Shown here piece by piece: positions 34,024 to 42,464 of a stretch of DNA of 64,000 nt (position 1 is its first letter; the number at the start of each line of letters is the position of its first letter). The notes under the pieces were generated by a model. It ran no database searches. It was not told the origin of the DNA and saw nothing but the letters and a program-made list of their open reading frames with translations. The translations under genes were made by a program, and so were the position numbers. Source of the stretch: Terriglobales bacterium (lineage in GTDB: Bacteria; Acidobacteriota; Terriglobia; Bryobacterales; Bryobacteraceae); NCBI GenBank assembly GCA_027485675.1, contig JAIXQP010000025.1:248001-312000 (forward strand), given 5' to 3'.

Positions 34024-34452
34024 ATGCAGAGAAGAAAACGAACGCAGTCCGGTGTCACCCTGATCGAAATGCTGGTCGTCGTGACGATCATCGCCCTCTT
34101 TGTGGCGGTCGTGGGCCCCAAGATGCTGAAGCGGGCCGATGGCGCCCGGGTCACCGCGGCCCGGCAGCAGATTCAGGCCTTCAGCACCGCCCTGGGCGCC
34201 TACAAGCTCGATACCGGCGTCTATCCCTCCACCGAGCAGGGCCTCGGCGCTCTCCGGGCGCGGCCCGAAAACGTCAACAACTGGCAGGGACCCTACATGC
34301 AGGACGTGCCGACCGACCCCTGGCAACGGCCCTACGTCTACAAGTTCCCCGGCGAGCACGGCGACGAGCCGGACATCGTCTCTCTCGGCGCCGACGGCGC
34401 GCCCGGCGGCACGGATATCAACGAAGACGTCGTGAGCTGGAAGTCGAAATGA
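34024..34452 (+). CDS. gspG: Type II secretion major pseudopilin GspG
   Basis: A 142 aa pseudopilin with the prepilin cleavage motif SG/VTLIE (cut after G10, E15 at +5), the hydrophobic helix, and the C-terminal GspG features GVYPSTEQGLGAL and DPWQRPYVYKFPGEHGDEPDIVSLGADG, where conserved acidic residues bind Ca2+. It is the main subunit of the pseudopilus that pushes cargo through the secretin. The start has GAGAGAGG 5 bp upstream. It overlaps gspH by 4 bp. The prepilin peptidase (GspO) is not in the window. Confidence 0.96.
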   Translation: MQRRKRTQSGVTLIEMLVVVTIIALFVAVVGPKMLKRADGARVTAARQQIQAFSTALGAYKLDTGVYPSTEQGLGALRARPENVNNWQGPYMQDVPTDPWQRPYVYKFPGEHGDEPDIVSLGADGAPGGTDINEDVVSWKSK

Positions 34453-34922
34453 AGCCGGGGCGCGAGCGCGGCGTAACGCTGCTCGAGATGATGATCGTCG
34501 CTGGACTGATCGCCCTCATGGTGGGCATCACCTTCCCGGCCATCAACTCCGGCATCGACTCGCTGCGCCTGCGCTCGGCCACCGACGGCATCGTCAGCCA
34601 CCTCACCTCCGCGCTCAACCGTACCGAGCGCCGCCAGTTGGCCACCGAAGTCGCCATCCTCCGGCAGGAGAATGTCCTCCGCTTCGCCTCGGCCGACAAC
34701 GGCTACCGCAAGGAGTTGACCATGCCCGACGGCGTCACCATCACCGCCGTGCGGCCCGAGATTCCTGGCCTCGACCCCATGGCCCCGCGCGTGTTTCTGC
34801 TGCATCCGGGCGGCGTCATCCCGCGCATTGAAGTGGAGGTCACCAACCGCCGCGGCTTCAAGCGGCGCGTGAGCGTCGACCCCATCACCGGCACCGCCCA
34901 GATCAATCGGGAGCAGCCATGA
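34449..34922 (+). CDS. gspH: Type II secretion minor pseudopilin GspH-like
   Basis: A 157 aa prepilin-like protein with cleavage site RG/VTLLE (cut after G8, E13 at +5) and a single N-terminal helix. The C-terminal domain is small and lacks disulfides; its position right after gspG and size fit GspH, the minor pseudopilin between the tip and the shaft. It starts by 4 bp overlap with gspG (ATGA). Minor pseudopilins diverge quickly, so the exact letter rests mainly on gene order. Confidence 0.82.
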   Translation: MKPGRERGVTLLEMMIVAGLIALMVGITFPAINSGIDSLRLRSATDGIVSHLTSALNRTERRQLATEVAILRQENVLRFASADNGYRKELTMPDGVTITAVRPEIPGLDPMAPRVFLLHPGGVIPRIEVEVTNRRGFKRRVSVDPITGTAQINREQP

Positions 34923-34938
34923 GCCAGGAGGAAAAGCC

Positions 34939-35388
34939 ATGAGGAAACCTAACGCCGGCTTTACGCTCCTCGAAGTGCTGGTCGCCAGCGTCATCATGGC
35001 CGTCGCCATCGCCGGTCTCCTCTCGAACCTGACCACTTCGCTCCGCAACGCCTCCCGGCTCACCGAGTACGACCGCGCCGCCCTACTCGCCCGGCACAAG
35101 ATGGACGAACTGCTCCTGATGCCCCGGCTCCCCGGCCAGATGGTGGTCGAAGGGCCCTTCGACCTCACGCAGTCCGGCGGCGTCGAGGCCGGCTGGAAAG
35201 CCCGGGCGTCGATCTTCGAAGGGCCGCCGGGCGCGGGACCGGGCGTCGAGATTCTCGAACGCATCGAGCTGCAGATCTGGTGGAAACAGGGCGACAAGGT
35301 GCGAACCTTCCCGCTTGAAAGCTTCCGCAAGCGGATTCTGTTGCCGGGCGAAATGGTGCTTCCCACCGGAGGCGGGCCGCTGCCATGA
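34939..35388 (+). CDS. gspI: Type II secretion minor pseudopilin GspI-like
   Basis: A 149 aa prepilin with the cleavage site AG/FTLLE (cut after G7, E12 at +5) and an N-terminal hydrophobic helix. It has AGGAGG 8 bp before the ATG at 34939, the only pseudopilin start here with a classic Shine-Dalgarno. Size and order fit GspI, which forms the tip complex with J and K. It overlaps gspJ by 4 bp. Confidence 0.82.
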   Translation: MRKPNAGFTLLEVLVASVIMAVAIAGLLSNLTTSLRNASRLTEYDRAALLARHKMDELLLMPRLPGQMVVEGPFDLTQSGGVEAGWKARASIFEGPPGAGPGVEILERIELQIWWKQGDKVRTFPLESFRKRILLPGEMVLPTGGGPLP

Positions 35389-36119
35389 CGAAACGAAGCC
35401 AACGCGGCGTCACCCTGCTCGAACTGCTCATCGCCATCACGCTGATGAGCCTGCTGAGCGGCGGCATCCTCTATGGTCTCCGCGTGGGTCTGATGGCTCT
35501 CGAGAAGACCAACAACCGCTTCATCGCCAACCGCCGCGTGATCGGCGTCGAGCGGGCGCTGCAACAGCAGCTCGCCGGCCTGATGCCGATCGGAGCGCCC
35601 TGCCTGGGTCCCAGCGGCGCGCCCGGCGGCCAGACCCGCTTCTTTCAGGGCCAGCCGCAAGCGCTGCGCTTCGTCACCAACTACTCGTTGAACGAAGCCG
35701 CCCGCGGCTACCCGCGCATCGTCGAATACAGCGTGATTCCCGGCGAAGACAACGTCGGCTTCCGGCTGATCGTCAACGAAACGGTCTATACCGGCCCCAG
35801 CAGTCTCATGGGCCAGTGCCTGGGCTTCAGCCTCGACCCGGCCCGCGGCCTGCCGCTCCCGATCTTCCGGCCCATCCTGCCCCGGCCGGACAGCTTCGTG
35901 CTGGCCGACAAGCTGGCCGGCGTCCGCTTCGTCTACCTCGAAAAGATGCCCCCTCCGGTGCTGCAGCAGTGGATGCCCGTCTGGTCCGCGCCCGCCTGGC
36001 CCATGGCGATCCGCATGGAGATCACCCCCCTCGACGCCAACCCCGGCAACCTGGACGTCGCCACCGTCACCATCCCGGTCCGGGTCACCGCCGACCCGTT
36101 CAAGAAGTATGCCGACTAG
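35385..36119 (+). CDS. gspJ: Type II secretion minor pseudopilin GspJ-like
   Basis: A 244 aa prepilin with cleavage site RG/VTLLE (cut after G8, E13 at +5) and a long C-terminal beta-rich domain. The length (244, longer than other minor pseudopilins) and the position between I and K fit GspJ. A Cys pair (PCLG... GQCLG) could form a disulfide. It overlaps gspK by 11 bp. Confidence 0.82.
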   Translation: MTKRSQRGVTLLELLIAITLMSLLSGGILYGLRVGLMALEKTNNRFIANRRVIGVERALQQQLAGLMPIGAPCLGPSGAPGGQTRFFQGQPQALRFVTNYSLNEAARGYPRIVEYSVIPGEDNVGFRLIVNETVYTGPSSLMGQCLGFSLDPARGLPLPIFRPILPRPDSFVLADKLAGVRFVYLEKMPPPVLQQWMPVWSAPAWPMAIRMEITPLDANPGNLDVATVTIPVRVTADPFKKYAD

Positions 36120-37080
36120 AACCCAACGCGGCGGCGCCCTGCTCACGGTCCTGTGGCTTTCGGCCGCGCTGACGGCCATCGCCTTTTCGGTGGCCACCAC
36201 GGTGCGCGGCGAAACCGAGCGGACCTCCACCACGGTCGAACAGACCCGGGCCTACTACCTTGCCACCGGCGCCGTGGACCGCGCGATTCTCTGGATGCAG
36301 TGGGGCCGGAATATGTCGCCCAACCCGGACGGCACCGCGCGCTTCTGGGCGCCGGGCATCACCCGGCTGCGCATGCCGTTCCCCACCGGCTACGCCGAGG
36401 TCGAAGTGATCCCGGAATCGTCGAAGCTCAATATCAACGTCGCCTCGCCGCTCGAGTTCCAGCGGCTTTTCCTCAGCATGGGACTCAGTCCGGCGCTCAT
36501 CCAGGAGTTGACCGCCGCCATTATCGACTGGCGGCAGCCTTCCCCCGCGCCCACGATGTTCGACCAGTATTACCTGGCGCAGAATCCGTCTTTTCGGGCG
36601 CGGCATGCGTCCTTTGAACAAATAGAGGAACTGCTGCTCGTTCGCGGGGTGACGCCCGACCTGTTTTACGGCACCTGGGTGCGGAACCCGGCCGGCCAAC
36701 TGGTCCGTATGCCTGGTCTGAAGGACTGCCTGGCCCTCTACGGCTCCAACAACCTGTTTGATATCAACATGACCTCTCCCCCCGTGCTCCTCTCGCTCGG
36801 TATCCCGCCGGATGTGGTGGCGCAGATCGTCGCCCGCCGCGCGGTGCGTCCGTTTCTGCGCCAGGAGGAGCTGGGCCCCATCGTGGCGGCCGCCGGCCCG
36901 GGGGCGGGCAAGCTGCGGCTCGGCGGTGGATCGATCTTCACGCTGCGCGCGACGGCTACCCTGCCCGGCAACGAAGTCCGGCGCTCGGTGGCGGCGGTAA
37001 TCAAATTCAACTGGGATGACAAAGACGAGATGACGCCGTATCACATCCTCCGCTGGTACGACAATGCGGGGACGAATTAG
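36109..37080 (+). CDS. gspK: Type II secretion minor pseudopilin GspK
   Basis: A 323 aa minor pseudopilin with cleavage site RG/GALLT (cut after G8). The +5 position is Thr, not Glu; lack of Glu5 is a known trait of GspK. The large C-terminal globular domain with SSKLNINVASPLEF and PAIIDWRQP-like stretches (LTAAIIDWRQPSPAP) is the helical GspK signature. GspK caps the pseudopilus. The start lies within the end of gspJ (11 bp overlap). Confidence 0.92.
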   Translation: MPTRTQRGGALLTVLWLSAALTAIAFSVATTVRGETERTSTTVEQTRAYYLATGAVDRAILWMQWGRNMSPNPDGTARFWAPGITRLRMPFPTGYAEVEVIPESSKLNINVASPLEFQRLFLSMGLSPALIQELTAAIIDWRQPSPAPTMFDQYYLAQNPSFRARHASFEQIEELLLVRGVTPDLFYGTWVRNPAGQLVRMPGLKDCLALYGSNNLFDINMTSPPVLLSLGIPPDVVAQIVARRAVRPFLRQEELGPIVAAAGPGAGKLRLGGGSIFTLRATATLPGNEVRRSVAAVIKFNWDDKDEMTPYHILRWYDNAGTN

Positions 37081-38343
37081 ATGAGCAGCGGTCTTCCGGT
37101 CGCGCTGCGGCGGTTTCTCGCGTTCGGTACGGGCGTCGGCATTGAAGTGGGCCCGCGCGACCTGACGGTTTCGGTGGTCCGGTCCCGCCCCTCCGGCGCG
37201 GCCCTGCTGGGTACGGCGGTGATCGCCGGTTTCCGGGAGCGCCCGGCCGTCGAATGGGGCCGGGAGTACGCCGATTTCGTCAAGAAATTTGCGGCCGGCC
37301 ACGTGGCGGCGGTGGTGATGGTGCCGCGGGGCGAAGTGATCGTCCGGACGCTGCCGTTTCCCGCCGTGGGCGACGAGGAGCTCGAAGCCGCCATCGGCTT
37401 TCAGCTCGATACGCTGCACCCGTACGCCGAAGACGACGCCGTGGCGGCCTTCGCCCGGCTCGACGGCACGCAGGTGCTGATCGGCATTCTCCGCCGCCAG
37501 AAGTTCGACGCCTACCAGACGCTCTTCACCGAAGCCGGCATTAAGGTCGTCAGCTTCACCTTCTCCGCCGCCGCCATCTATTCGGCCATTCGCATGACGG
37601 CCGATGCCCCGAAAGAGTTCCTGGCCGTGCAGGAGACGGTGGACGGTCTCGAAGTCTACGGCGAAAGCCAGGCGCGGCCGGTCTTCTCTTCGCTGTTTGA
37701 TCTGCCCCCGGCGCGCGCGGTGGCGCTGGCCGTGGCGGAGTTGCGGCTGCCGCCCGAAACGGCCCCGGTGGATCTGGGCGCCGCGATGGCCCAGGCCGCC
37801 GCGCTTGCGAGCGCCGTGCCGGCCTTGGCGCTAGGCGCGAATTTTCTGCCCGAAGGGCAGCGCCGGTCGAGCTCCAAGTGGCGTTACGTGCCCACTGCCG
37901 CGCTGGCCACCATCCTGATCGCCCTGCTCGCCGGGATTCTGCTGCATGAACCCTACGACACCGGCCGCTACGTGGCCGCGATGCAGGAAGAGATTAAACG
38001 AAACGAACCCATTGCCTCCCGGGTGCCCCGCCTCGACCAGACGACCGCCAAGACCCGGGCCCGCGTGCAGCAGCTCGATGACTTCCGCCGCCGGACGCGG
38101 CAGGACCTCGATTTGCTGCTCGAGTTGACCTCCACCCTGCCGCCGCCGACCTTCCTCTCCGGCCTCGACATCATGCGCGACAGCGTCAACCTGACGGGCG
38201 AAACCGATCAGGCCGCGCCGTTGCTGCGGGTGCTCGATAACTCGTCACGTCTGGCCAACAGCGAGTTCACCATGCCGATCGGCCGGGTGACCACCGGCGA
38301 AGTGTTCCGCATCCGCAGCCAGCGGGAAGGGGTGAAACCATGA
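37081..38343 (+). CDS. gspL: Type II secretion protein GspL-like
   Basis: A 420 aa protein with an N-terminal cytoplasmic actin-like domain (IEVGPRDLTVSVV, LPFPAVGDEELEAAIGFQLD), a single membrane helix (about 262-283, AALATILIALLAGILLH) and a periplasmic coiled coil plus small domain. This is the GspL layout, equivalent to PilM fused to PilN in type IV pili. GspL connects GspE to the inner-membrane assembly. It starts one base after the gspK stop and overlaps gspM by 4 bp. Confidence 0.85.
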   Translation: MSSGLPVALRRFLAFGTGVGIEVGPRDLTVSVVRSRPSGAALLGTAVIAGFRERPAVEWGREYADFVKKFAAGHVAAVVMVPRGEVIVRTLPFPAVGDEELEAAIGFQLDTLHPYAEDDAVAAFARLDGTQVLIGILRRQKFDAYQTLFTEAGIKVVSFTFSAAAIYSAIRMTADAPKEFLAVQETVDGLEVYGESQARPVFSSLFDLPPARAVALAVAELRLPPETAPVDLGAAMAQAAALASAVPALALGANFLPEGQRRSSSKWRYVPTAALATILIALLAGILLHEPYDTGRYVAAMQEEIKRNEPIASRVPRLDQTTAKTRARVQQLDDFRRRTRQDLDLLLELTSTLPPPTFLSGLDIMRDSVNLTGETDQAAPLLRVLDNSSRLANSEFTMPIGRVTTGEVFRIRSQREGVKP

Positions 38344-38930
38344 CGATCACGGACCGCGACCGCAAGGCGCTCCAACTCCTCGGCGGCGCGCTGCTAATTA
38401 TGGGCGTGATCTACTTCTGGCCGGACGGCGCCGCCACCGCGGCCGGGCCGATGGACGCCGACTCCCCGGTTCTCGTCGAGCAGCGTCTCGACCGGGTTCG
38501 CCGGATGATGCTGCAGGTGCCGGACAAGGAAGCCGCTTTGAAGGCGGCGCAAACGGATCTGGCGGCCCGGGAAAAGGGCCTGCTGCAGGCCGATACCGCG
38601 CCGCAGGCCCAGGCGCAACTGTTTCAAATTCTGCGCCGGGTGGGCCGTTCGCTGCCCCAGCCGGTGGAGATCCGGGCCAATGAGATCGGCCAGGCGAAGT
38701 CGTTCGGCGACGACTACGGCGAAGTCAGCGTCGCCGTCACGTTTGAATGCGGGATTGAGCAGTTGGTGAATTTCCTCGCGGAGTTGGGCGCGCAGCCGGA
38801 GCTGCTGGCGACGAGCGATCTACGGGTGGGCTTTGCCCGCGAGAAGGACAAGATTCTGCCGGTGCGGCTGACCGTGTCGGGCGTGGTTGCCCGCAAGCTG
38901 ATTCCGGAGAAGAAGGGGATGCAGTTTTGA
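38340..38930 (+). CDS. gspM: Type II secretion protein GspM-like (PilO-like)
   Basis: A 196 aa single-pass inner-membrane protein: helix at about 13-29 (LLGGALLIMGVIYFWP), a periplasmic coiled coil, and a ferredoxin-like C-terminal domain with VAVTFECGIEQLVNFLAELG. It is the GspM/PilO partner of GspL. It overlaps gspL by 4 bp and the next gene by 4 bp (TTGA). Identity rests on order and topology. Confidence 0.82.
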   Translation: MTITDRDRKALQLLGGALLIMGVIYFWPDGAATAAGPMDADSPVLVEQRLDRVRRMMLQVPDKEAALKAAQTDLAAREKGLLQADTAPQAQAQLFQILRRVGRSLPQPVEIRANEIGQAKSFGDDYGEVSVAVTFECGIEQLVNFLAELGAQPELLATSDLRVGFAREKDKILPVRLTVSGVVARKLIPEKKGMQF

Positions 38931-39676
38931 GAGGCCGTCTGTTCCTGATCAATCTCCTGCTGCTGGCCTGCATTGCCGGGGCGGCCATGGAGCTGAAGAA
39001 GCTGCTTGAAGAGACGCGGAAGCGGGAAGAGTTGGTGCGCGCCAACTCGCCGAAGCTGCCGGGCGCCAAGCCCGTGGCGGCGGCGCCGAACGTGGAAAAG
39101 ACAACGCCCGCCAACTATTTGGATATCGCCACACGTCTTCTGTTTAGCAGGGATCGCAACCCGGTGGTGGAGCCTCCTCCGCCGCCGGCGCCTCCCCAAA
39201 TTCCGCCGTTTCCGCTCGCTTATGGCGTGCTGATGATCGGCGACCCGCCTACTGTCATGTTGAGTGAATCCAAAGGAAAACCGCAGAAAGGCTACCGCCC
39301 GGGAGACCGCGTGGGCGAGTTCAAGATCGTCGCCGTGACCGGGGCCGATGTCACCTTCGAATGGCAGGGCAAGAACTTCACCAAGTCGCTCGGCGAACTG
39401 GCCGACAAAGAGGCATCCAAGCTTTTGGCCTCCGCGCCCGTGCAGCAGGCGGCGCCGGAGAACGCCCCCGCGGCGGCGCCGGCCGCGCCCGCCGTGACCT
39501 CGCTTGGCGGCGGCAGCAGCATCGATAAACAGGGGCCGGGCCAAGTGGTAACCCCGACGATGAAGCAGTGCCAGCCGGGCGACACCACTCCGGACGGCGC
39601 CATCGTCGACGGCTACCGCAAGATCAACACCGCCACTCCCTTTGGCTTCCAATGCCGCTGGGAGAAGGTGCAGTAA
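38927..39676 (+). CDS. gspC: Type II secretion protein GspC-like
   Basis: A 249 aa protein starting with TTG at 38927 (overlapping the gspM stop). One membrane helix (about 5-20), a Pro/Ala-rich linker with a seven-residue Pro run region (EPPPPPAPP), and a beta-barrel-like HR domain (about 95-165, VLMIGDPPTVMLSESKG to WQGKNFTKSL) that contacts the secretin N0 domain. There is no PDZ domain; the C-terminus is a Ala-rich linker with a Cys pair (KQCQPGD... FQCRW). In standard operons gspC is first; here it sits near the end, just before gspD. Confidence 0.75.
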   Translation: MRGRLFLINLLLLACIAGAAMELKKLLEETRKREELVRANSPKLPGAKPVAAAPNVEKTTPANYLDIATRLLFSRDRNPVVEPPPPPAPPQIPPFPLAYGVLMIGDPPTVMLSESKGKPQKGYRPGDRVGEFKIVAVTGADVTFEWQGKNFTKSLGELADKEASKLLASAPVQQAAPENAPAAAPAAPAVTSLGGGSSIDKQGPGQVVTPTMKQCQPGDTTPDGAIVDGYRKINTATPFGFQCRWEKVQ

Positions 39677-39704
39677 CGAATTCCACAGGAAGTCAGCTGA
39701 ATCT

Positions 39705-40127
39705 ATGAAGCGTTCGATCCTCATTATGTTTGCCGTGGCGGCTCTGGCCGCGGCACAGTCCGCCCCCAAGCCGGCGGCTGGTCCGAAACCGCCGGCTGGT
39801 GTCCCCACCAACGCAACGATGGTGGACGAGATCACGTGGCGCGCCGTCGATAGCCAAGGCAAGGCGTGGATGTATAAGCAGACGCCCTTCGGGATGATGA
39901 AGTCGCCCGAGCTGAGCACGCCGGAACAGCAGAAGCGCGACGGCGTCGGCGACAAGCTCGCGGGCATGACCGTCAAGGAAGAAGGCGACACGCTGAAGTT
40001 CTCCCGGCCCGGCCCGTTCGGCGTCTACAACTGGACCAAAAAGAAGAACGATCTGAACGAGGACGAAAAGGCCGTTTGGGAACGGTCGCAGAAGGCCAAG
40101 ACGTCCACGACGGCGGCGAAGGAGTAG
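39705..40127 (+). CDS. Small exported protein between gspC and gspD
   Basis: A 140 aa protein with a signal peptide (MKRSILIMFAVAALAAAQS), a Pro/Ala linker, and a compact mature domain with TMVDEITWRAVDSQGKAWMY, then a conserved-looking SRPGPFGVYNWTKKKNDL. The start is ATG at 39705 with AGGAAG about 12 bp upstream. I recognise no family. Its place inside the operon, one base before the secretin start, suggests a pilotin-like or secretin-accessory role, but it is not a lipoprotein (no lipobox) as classical pilotins are. Confidence 0.75.
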   Translation: MKRSILIMFAVAALAAAQSAPKPAAGPKPPAGVPTNATMVDEITWRAVDSQGKAWMYKQTPFGMMKSPELSTPEQQKRDGVGDKLAGMTVKEEGDTLKFSRPGPFGVYNWTKKKNDLNEDEKAVWERSQKAKTSTTAAKE

Positions 40128-42401
40128 GTGTCGATGCTGATGCGGACCCTCCCCGCCGCGCTTCTGGGCGCAGTCGTGCTTCTGGCGCAAGCGCCTCCGG
40201 TGAAGCCTCCGCCGGGCTTCGGCCCCATGGTCACGGAACCTCCTAAACCGCAGGCCCCTCCCCCCACGGTAGCCGCGCAGCCGGCCCCCGGCGCGCAAAC
40301 CGCGGGACCCGAACGGACCACCCCGGCGCAGGCGCCGACCGCCCTCGGCGGGCTGAACCTGCAGAATGCGGCGCTGACGGAAGTCATCGACATCCTCGCG
40401 CGGCAGCTGAAGATCAACTACATTCTCGACCCCCGGGTGAAGGGCGGCGTGGTGCTCAACACCTACGGCGAAACCAAGCAGTTGAGCCCGCGCGATCTGT
40501 TGGACATGATTCTGCGGATCAACGGCTTCGCGATGGTCCAGGTGGGCGATGTCTACCGGATCGTGCCCATGACCGATGTGGCGAGGTTGCCCATCAAGCC
40601 GAACGTGAACGCCAAGGAGCTGCCGGACAACGAGTCGGTGCAGCTCAATCTGATCTTCCTGAAGTACGCCAATGTGGAGGAGTTGACCAAGCTGCTCGAA
40701 CCCTTCACCGGCGAGAACTCGAAGATGTGGTCCTATCCCCCGGCCAATCTCTTGTTAATGATGGACGGCGCGCGGAGTATGCGCCGGACGATGGAACTGA
40801 TCTCCCTCTTTGACAACGATACCTTCGCCTCGCAGCGGGTGCGGTTGTTCGAGGTGGAGAACGGGCGGCCCTCTGAGCTGACCAAGGAGCTCGAGAACAT
40901 TTTCAAGTCCATCTCGCTCAACGAAAAAACCAGTCCGATTAAATTCCTGCCCGTCGACCGGATCAATACGATCATCGCCGTGGCTTCAAATCCCAATGCG
41001 TTCTCGGAAGTGGAGACGTGGATCAAGAAGCTGGACGTGCCGGTGCAGATCACGGCCGGGTCCATTGACAATTATGTCTACCGGGTGAAGTATGGCCGGG
41101 CGGACATGATGTCGATGGCGATCATGATGCTCTACAGTGCCGATGGGGGCATGGGGATGATGGGCATGATGGGGATGATGAGCATGATGAGCGGCATGGG
41201 TGGCATGGGGATGGGCGGTATGGGCGGCATGGGCATGGGGGGAATGGGCATGGGTGGTATGGGGATGGGTGGCATGGGCATGGGTGGTATGGGCATGGGT
41301 GGCATGGGCATGGGAGGTTTCGGCATGGGCGCCGGCACCTTCGGCAGCATGGGCATGGGCTATCCCATGGTCACGCAGGGCCTGCCCGTCAACTCCCAGC
41401 AGGCGGCCGCCATGGGAGGCGGAGGCCAGGGGGCGATGGACAAGACCGGAACCTACCTCGGCGCCGGAGCCGCGGGTACGCAGGCGGTGAAGGGCCCCCG
41501 CGTCGTCCCCAACCCGATGGACAACACGATCATCATCCAGGGCACGCCGGCCGAATACGAAGGCATCTTGAAGGTGTTGAAGCAGTTGGACATTCCGCCG
41601 CGGCAGGTGCTGATTGAAGCCAAGATTTACGAGGTGACCCTGAGCGGGGCCTTCGCTAACGGCATCGCGGCCTTCCTCCAGAAGCGGGAGGCTGGTGCGG
41701 GGACCACGCGGCAGGCCGGATCGCGGGACTTCCTGGGTTCGCTCGCCAACGCCTCGCTCAACCTTTCGGCCGGCGCACTCGTTGGCCAGAGCCGGGAGTT
41801 GCTCGCCTTCCTCTCTTCGACCGAGAACGAGAATCGAACGCGGGTGATCTCCGCGCCGAGCATCATTGCGACGGACTCGATTGCCGCCAGCATCAACGTT
41901 GGCACCGAGGTGCCAACGCTGACCGCGCAGGCCGCGACCGGAGTGCAGAGCGGCGGCAACTCGCTGTTTGCGAATAACGTCTCCAACCGGAACAGCGGCG
42001 TGACGCTGAACATCACGGCACGCATCAACCCTAGCGGCATTGTGACGCTCCTCATCAATCAGGAGGTCAGCTCGCCGATGGCGCCGGAGGCAGGCGCCAT
42101 CAACTCGCCCTCCTTCTCGAAACGGGTGCTGAATACCCAGGTCACGCTCGAAGACGGGGACACGATTGCCATCGGCGGCATTATCAACGAGACGAATACT
42201 CAAGCGTCGTCCGGGATCCCGATACTCCACCGGATTCCCATCCTCGGTTGGGGATTCGGCAGCAAATCGTTCAGCAAAGAACGGACCGAACTGATCGTCT
42301 TCATGACGCCGCGCGTGATTTTCGATACCAAGGAGATCACCGAGGCCAGCGAAGAGCTGAAGGGCCGGATGCGCCGTCTGCGGAAGATCGTAAAGGAATA
42401 G
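40128..42401 (+). CDS. gspD: Type II secretion secretin GspD
   Basis: A 757 aa secretin; start at GTG 40128 or ATG 40134. Signal peptide MRTLPAALLGAVVLLAQA; N0 domain (about 75-155), N1 and N2 domains (about 170-300), N3 domain (about 310-490) interrupted by a Met/Gly insert (340-414), then the secretin C-domain with VPTLTAQAATG and GDTIAIGGIINETNTQASSG. It forms the 15-mer outer-membrane channel. The tail ends in an RMRRLRKIVKE basic stretch, without a clear S-domain. It is the last secretion gene; the next gene starts 63 bp downstream. Confidence 0.94.
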   Translation: MSMLMRTLPAALLGAVVLLAQAPPVKPPPGFGPMVTEPPKPQAPPPTVAAQPAPGAQTAGPERTTPAQAPTALGGLNLQNAALTEVIDILARQLKINYILDPRVKGGVVLNTYGETKQLSPRDLLDMILRINGFAMVQVGDVYRIVPMTDVARLPIKPNVNAKELPDNESVQLNLIFLKYANVEELTKLLEPFTGENSKMWSYPPANLLLMMDGARSMRRTMELISLFDNDTFASQRVRLFEVENGRPSELTKELENIFKSISLNEKTSPIKFLPVDRINTIIAVASNPNAFSEVETWIKKLDVPVQITAGSIDNYVYRVKYGRADMMSMAIMMLYSADGGMGMMGMMGMMSMMSGMGGMGMGGMGGMGMGGMGMGGMGMGGMGMGGMGMGGMGMGGFGMGAGTFGSMGMGYPMVTQGLPVNSQQAAAMGGGGQGAMDKTGTYLGAGAAGTQAVKGPRVVPNPMDNTIIIQGTPAEYEGILKVLKQLDIPPRQVLIEAKIYEVTLSGAFANGIAAFLQKREAGAGTTRQAGSRDFLGSLANASLNLSAGALVGQSRELLAFLSSTENENRTRVISAPSIIATDSIAASINVGTEVPTLTAQAATGVQSGGNSLFANNVSNRNSGVTLNITARINPSGIVTLLINQEVSSPMAPEAGAINSPSFSKRVLNTQVTLEDGDTIAIGGIINETNTQASSGIPILHRIPILGWGFGSKSFSKERTELIVFMTPRVIFDTKEITEASEELKGRMRRLRKIVKE
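41145..41369 (+). repeat. Met/Gly-rich repeat insert in secretin N3 domain
   Basis: A 75-residue insert (GspD residues 340-414) made of GMGGM/GMGMG units with about 28 methionines, interrupted by a few Ser, Phe and Ala, then a short GAGTFGSMGMGYPM tail. The DNA is a run of near-identical ATG/GGC/GGT triplets, so it can expand by slippage. It interrupts the N3 domain between the helix IDNYVYRVKYGRADMMSMAI and the strand RVVPNPMDNTIIIQG. Confidence 0.95.
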
Positions 42402-42464
42402 GGGCCGCGACGAAACTTGCAGGCGGCGCGCGGGTTAGAATCGAATCGCCCTGTTCTGACCCGC

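Noticed and set aside
34338-36233. 631-codon minus-strand frame opposite gspG-gspJ
   Set aside because: Shadow of four real pseudopilin genes with prepilin motifs.
41145-41369. Possible CRISPR-like array
   Set aside because: The repeats are short in-frame Met/Gly codons without unique spacers inside a coding gene.
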